Shown here: positions 13,146 to 13,732 of the stretch, one piece after another | How the letters are laid out: each line of letters begins with the position of its first letter | How positions within the stretch are numbered: position 1 is the stretch's first letter | NCBI GenBank assembly: GCA_017445435.1 | Contig: JAFSUE010000011.1 | Coordinates: 1 to 13,732 of the forward strand | DNA length: 13,732 bases | Source: Selenomonadaceae bacterium | GTDB lineage: Bacteria; Bacillota; Negativicutes; Selenomonadales; Selenomonadaceae | Direction: 5' to 3' | Translations under genes and position numbers: made by a program | Notes under the pieces: model-generated | What the model saw: only the letters and a program-made list of their open reading frames with translations | Told to the model about the DNA's origin: nothing | Databases searched by the model: none

Positions 13146-13732
13146 GTCCTGTATGTTCATACTTGAGAATATCGCGCGGAATTTTCCTGAACTCTATCTT
13201 GTACTTCATCATAAATTCGGCGTCCAACGCGCAACTTTCCGCATAAATTATATATTCATTGGCGCGGGTCTTTATAGTTGCTAAAAAATTTCTATCTAAA
13301 ATTCCTTCGTAGTAGTAGTACGCCGTGCCGTCGTCGACGCCTAAAAATTCTTCACAATCGCCAGTAGGTTTAACGTACTTTGTCCGCGTGTCAACTTGCC
13401 ATACGTAAGCGCGAATTTTTTCAATGTCAAGATTTTCATTCAATTCATCATCTATAAAAATCTGTTCGCCGATTTCATAAAAATCAAAACTGCCGCCAGT
13501 ACCTTCAACTTTGCCGTAACCGTCGATAACGCGCTTGACACGTTCAGCAGTTATCGTTTCGGCGTAACTTTCCATTTCAATCAAAATAAATTTACGTTCG
13601 CCGCCGTCCGCTTTATTCAAATTTAAAACTGCGTGTGCCGTCGTACCGCTACCAGCAAAACTATCAAGCACGATTGAATTTTTATCTGTCGCCATTTCTA
13701 TAATTCGCGATAAAGTATCTAACGATTTAGGA
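13135..13732 (-). CDS. Type III restriction-modification methyltransferase (Mod), C-terminal part
   Basis: The reading frame is open to the window edge, so the gene is cut at its 5' end; 199 codons are visible. The ATG at 13695 is internal, because the residues before it (PKSLDTLSRIIE) belong to the family. Mod enzymes are beta-class DNA N6-adenine methyltransferases. They have the catalytic DPPY motif first (outside the window) and the S-adenosylmethionine-binding motif I later, seen here as IVLDSFAGSGTTAHAVLNLN, followed by the typical GGERKFILIEME. The remainder up to FRKIPRDIL resembles the usual Mod C-terminal region, so this end appears complete. In a standard type III locus res follows mod; here mutS2 starts right after the stop, in the same frame. 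An orphan methyltransferase, or res placed upstream, are both possible. Confidence 0.88.
   Translation of the reverse strand, partial: PKSLDTLSRIIEMATDKNSIVLDSFAGSGTTAHAVLNLNKADGGERKFILIEMESYAETITAERVKRVIDGYGKVEGTGGSFDFYEIGEQIFIDDELNENLDIEKIRAYVWQVDTRTKYVKPTGDCEEFLGVDDGTAYYYYEGILDRNFLATIKTRANEYIIYAESCALDAEFMMKYKIEFRKIPRDILKYEHTGQVI

Noticed and set aside
1..13732. CRISPR array, tRNA, rRNA, transposase or integrase
   Set aside because: No regularly spaced repeats with unique spacers, no tRNA-like cloverleaf arms, and no transposase or integrase motifs in any of the proteins.

Overview
The window (13.7 kb, AT-rich) looks like a chromosomal segment from a Firmicutes-type bacterium that has an outer membrane, most likely a member of the Negativicutes. 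A CpaC-type secretin means an outer membrane is present. MutS2, strong AGGAGG-type ribosome binding sites and frequent TTG start codons fit the Firmicutes side. The lineage is inferred, not proven. All genes except one small membrane protein are on the minus strand, so transcription runs from high to low coordinates.

Right end (9236-13732): the C-terminal part of a type III restriction-modification methyltransferase (Mod), then mutS2 (a MutS-like ATPase with a C-terminal Smr nuclease domain), then an HlyD-family periplasmic adaptor whose barrel domain is interrupted by a long repetitive Asn/Glu/Thr/Ser/Ala/Pro tract. No Res subunit follows mod. No ABC transporter or TolC accompanies the HlyD protein.

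Middle (5863-9235): a plus-strand DUF805 membrane protein shares a bidirectional terminator with the HlyD gene. Divergent from it is an LldP-family permease. Then comes a palindrome-rich spacer and metF (5,10-methylenetetrahydrofolate reductase).

Left end (1-5660): a Tad (tight adherence, type IVc/Flp pilus) operon. It has a near-consensus promoter, an inverted repeat just upstream and a leader of about 108 nt that could form two related stem-loops. The gene order is cpaB, cpaC, a MinD/CpaE-like ATPase, cpaE/tadZ, tadB, then the start of a small ORF that might be a Flp-type pilin. CpaC would form the outer membrane channel, CpaB would link to it in the periplasm, TadB is the inner membrane platform, and the two ParA/MinD-type ATPases would position or regulate the machine. 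The motor ATPase gene cpaF/tadA, usually between cpaE and tadB, is absent here.

The most interesting points are: (1) the two neighbouring CpaE-like ATPases have complementary P-loop defects, one keeping the P-loop lysine and the other the signature lysine, suggesting a heterodimer with one composite ATP site; (2) mutS2 has a well-placed ribosome binding site in front of an ACG codon, where the family's N-terminus should begin, and not in front of the TTG; (3) the tad leader RNA and upstream inverted repeat look like uncharacterised regulatory elements.
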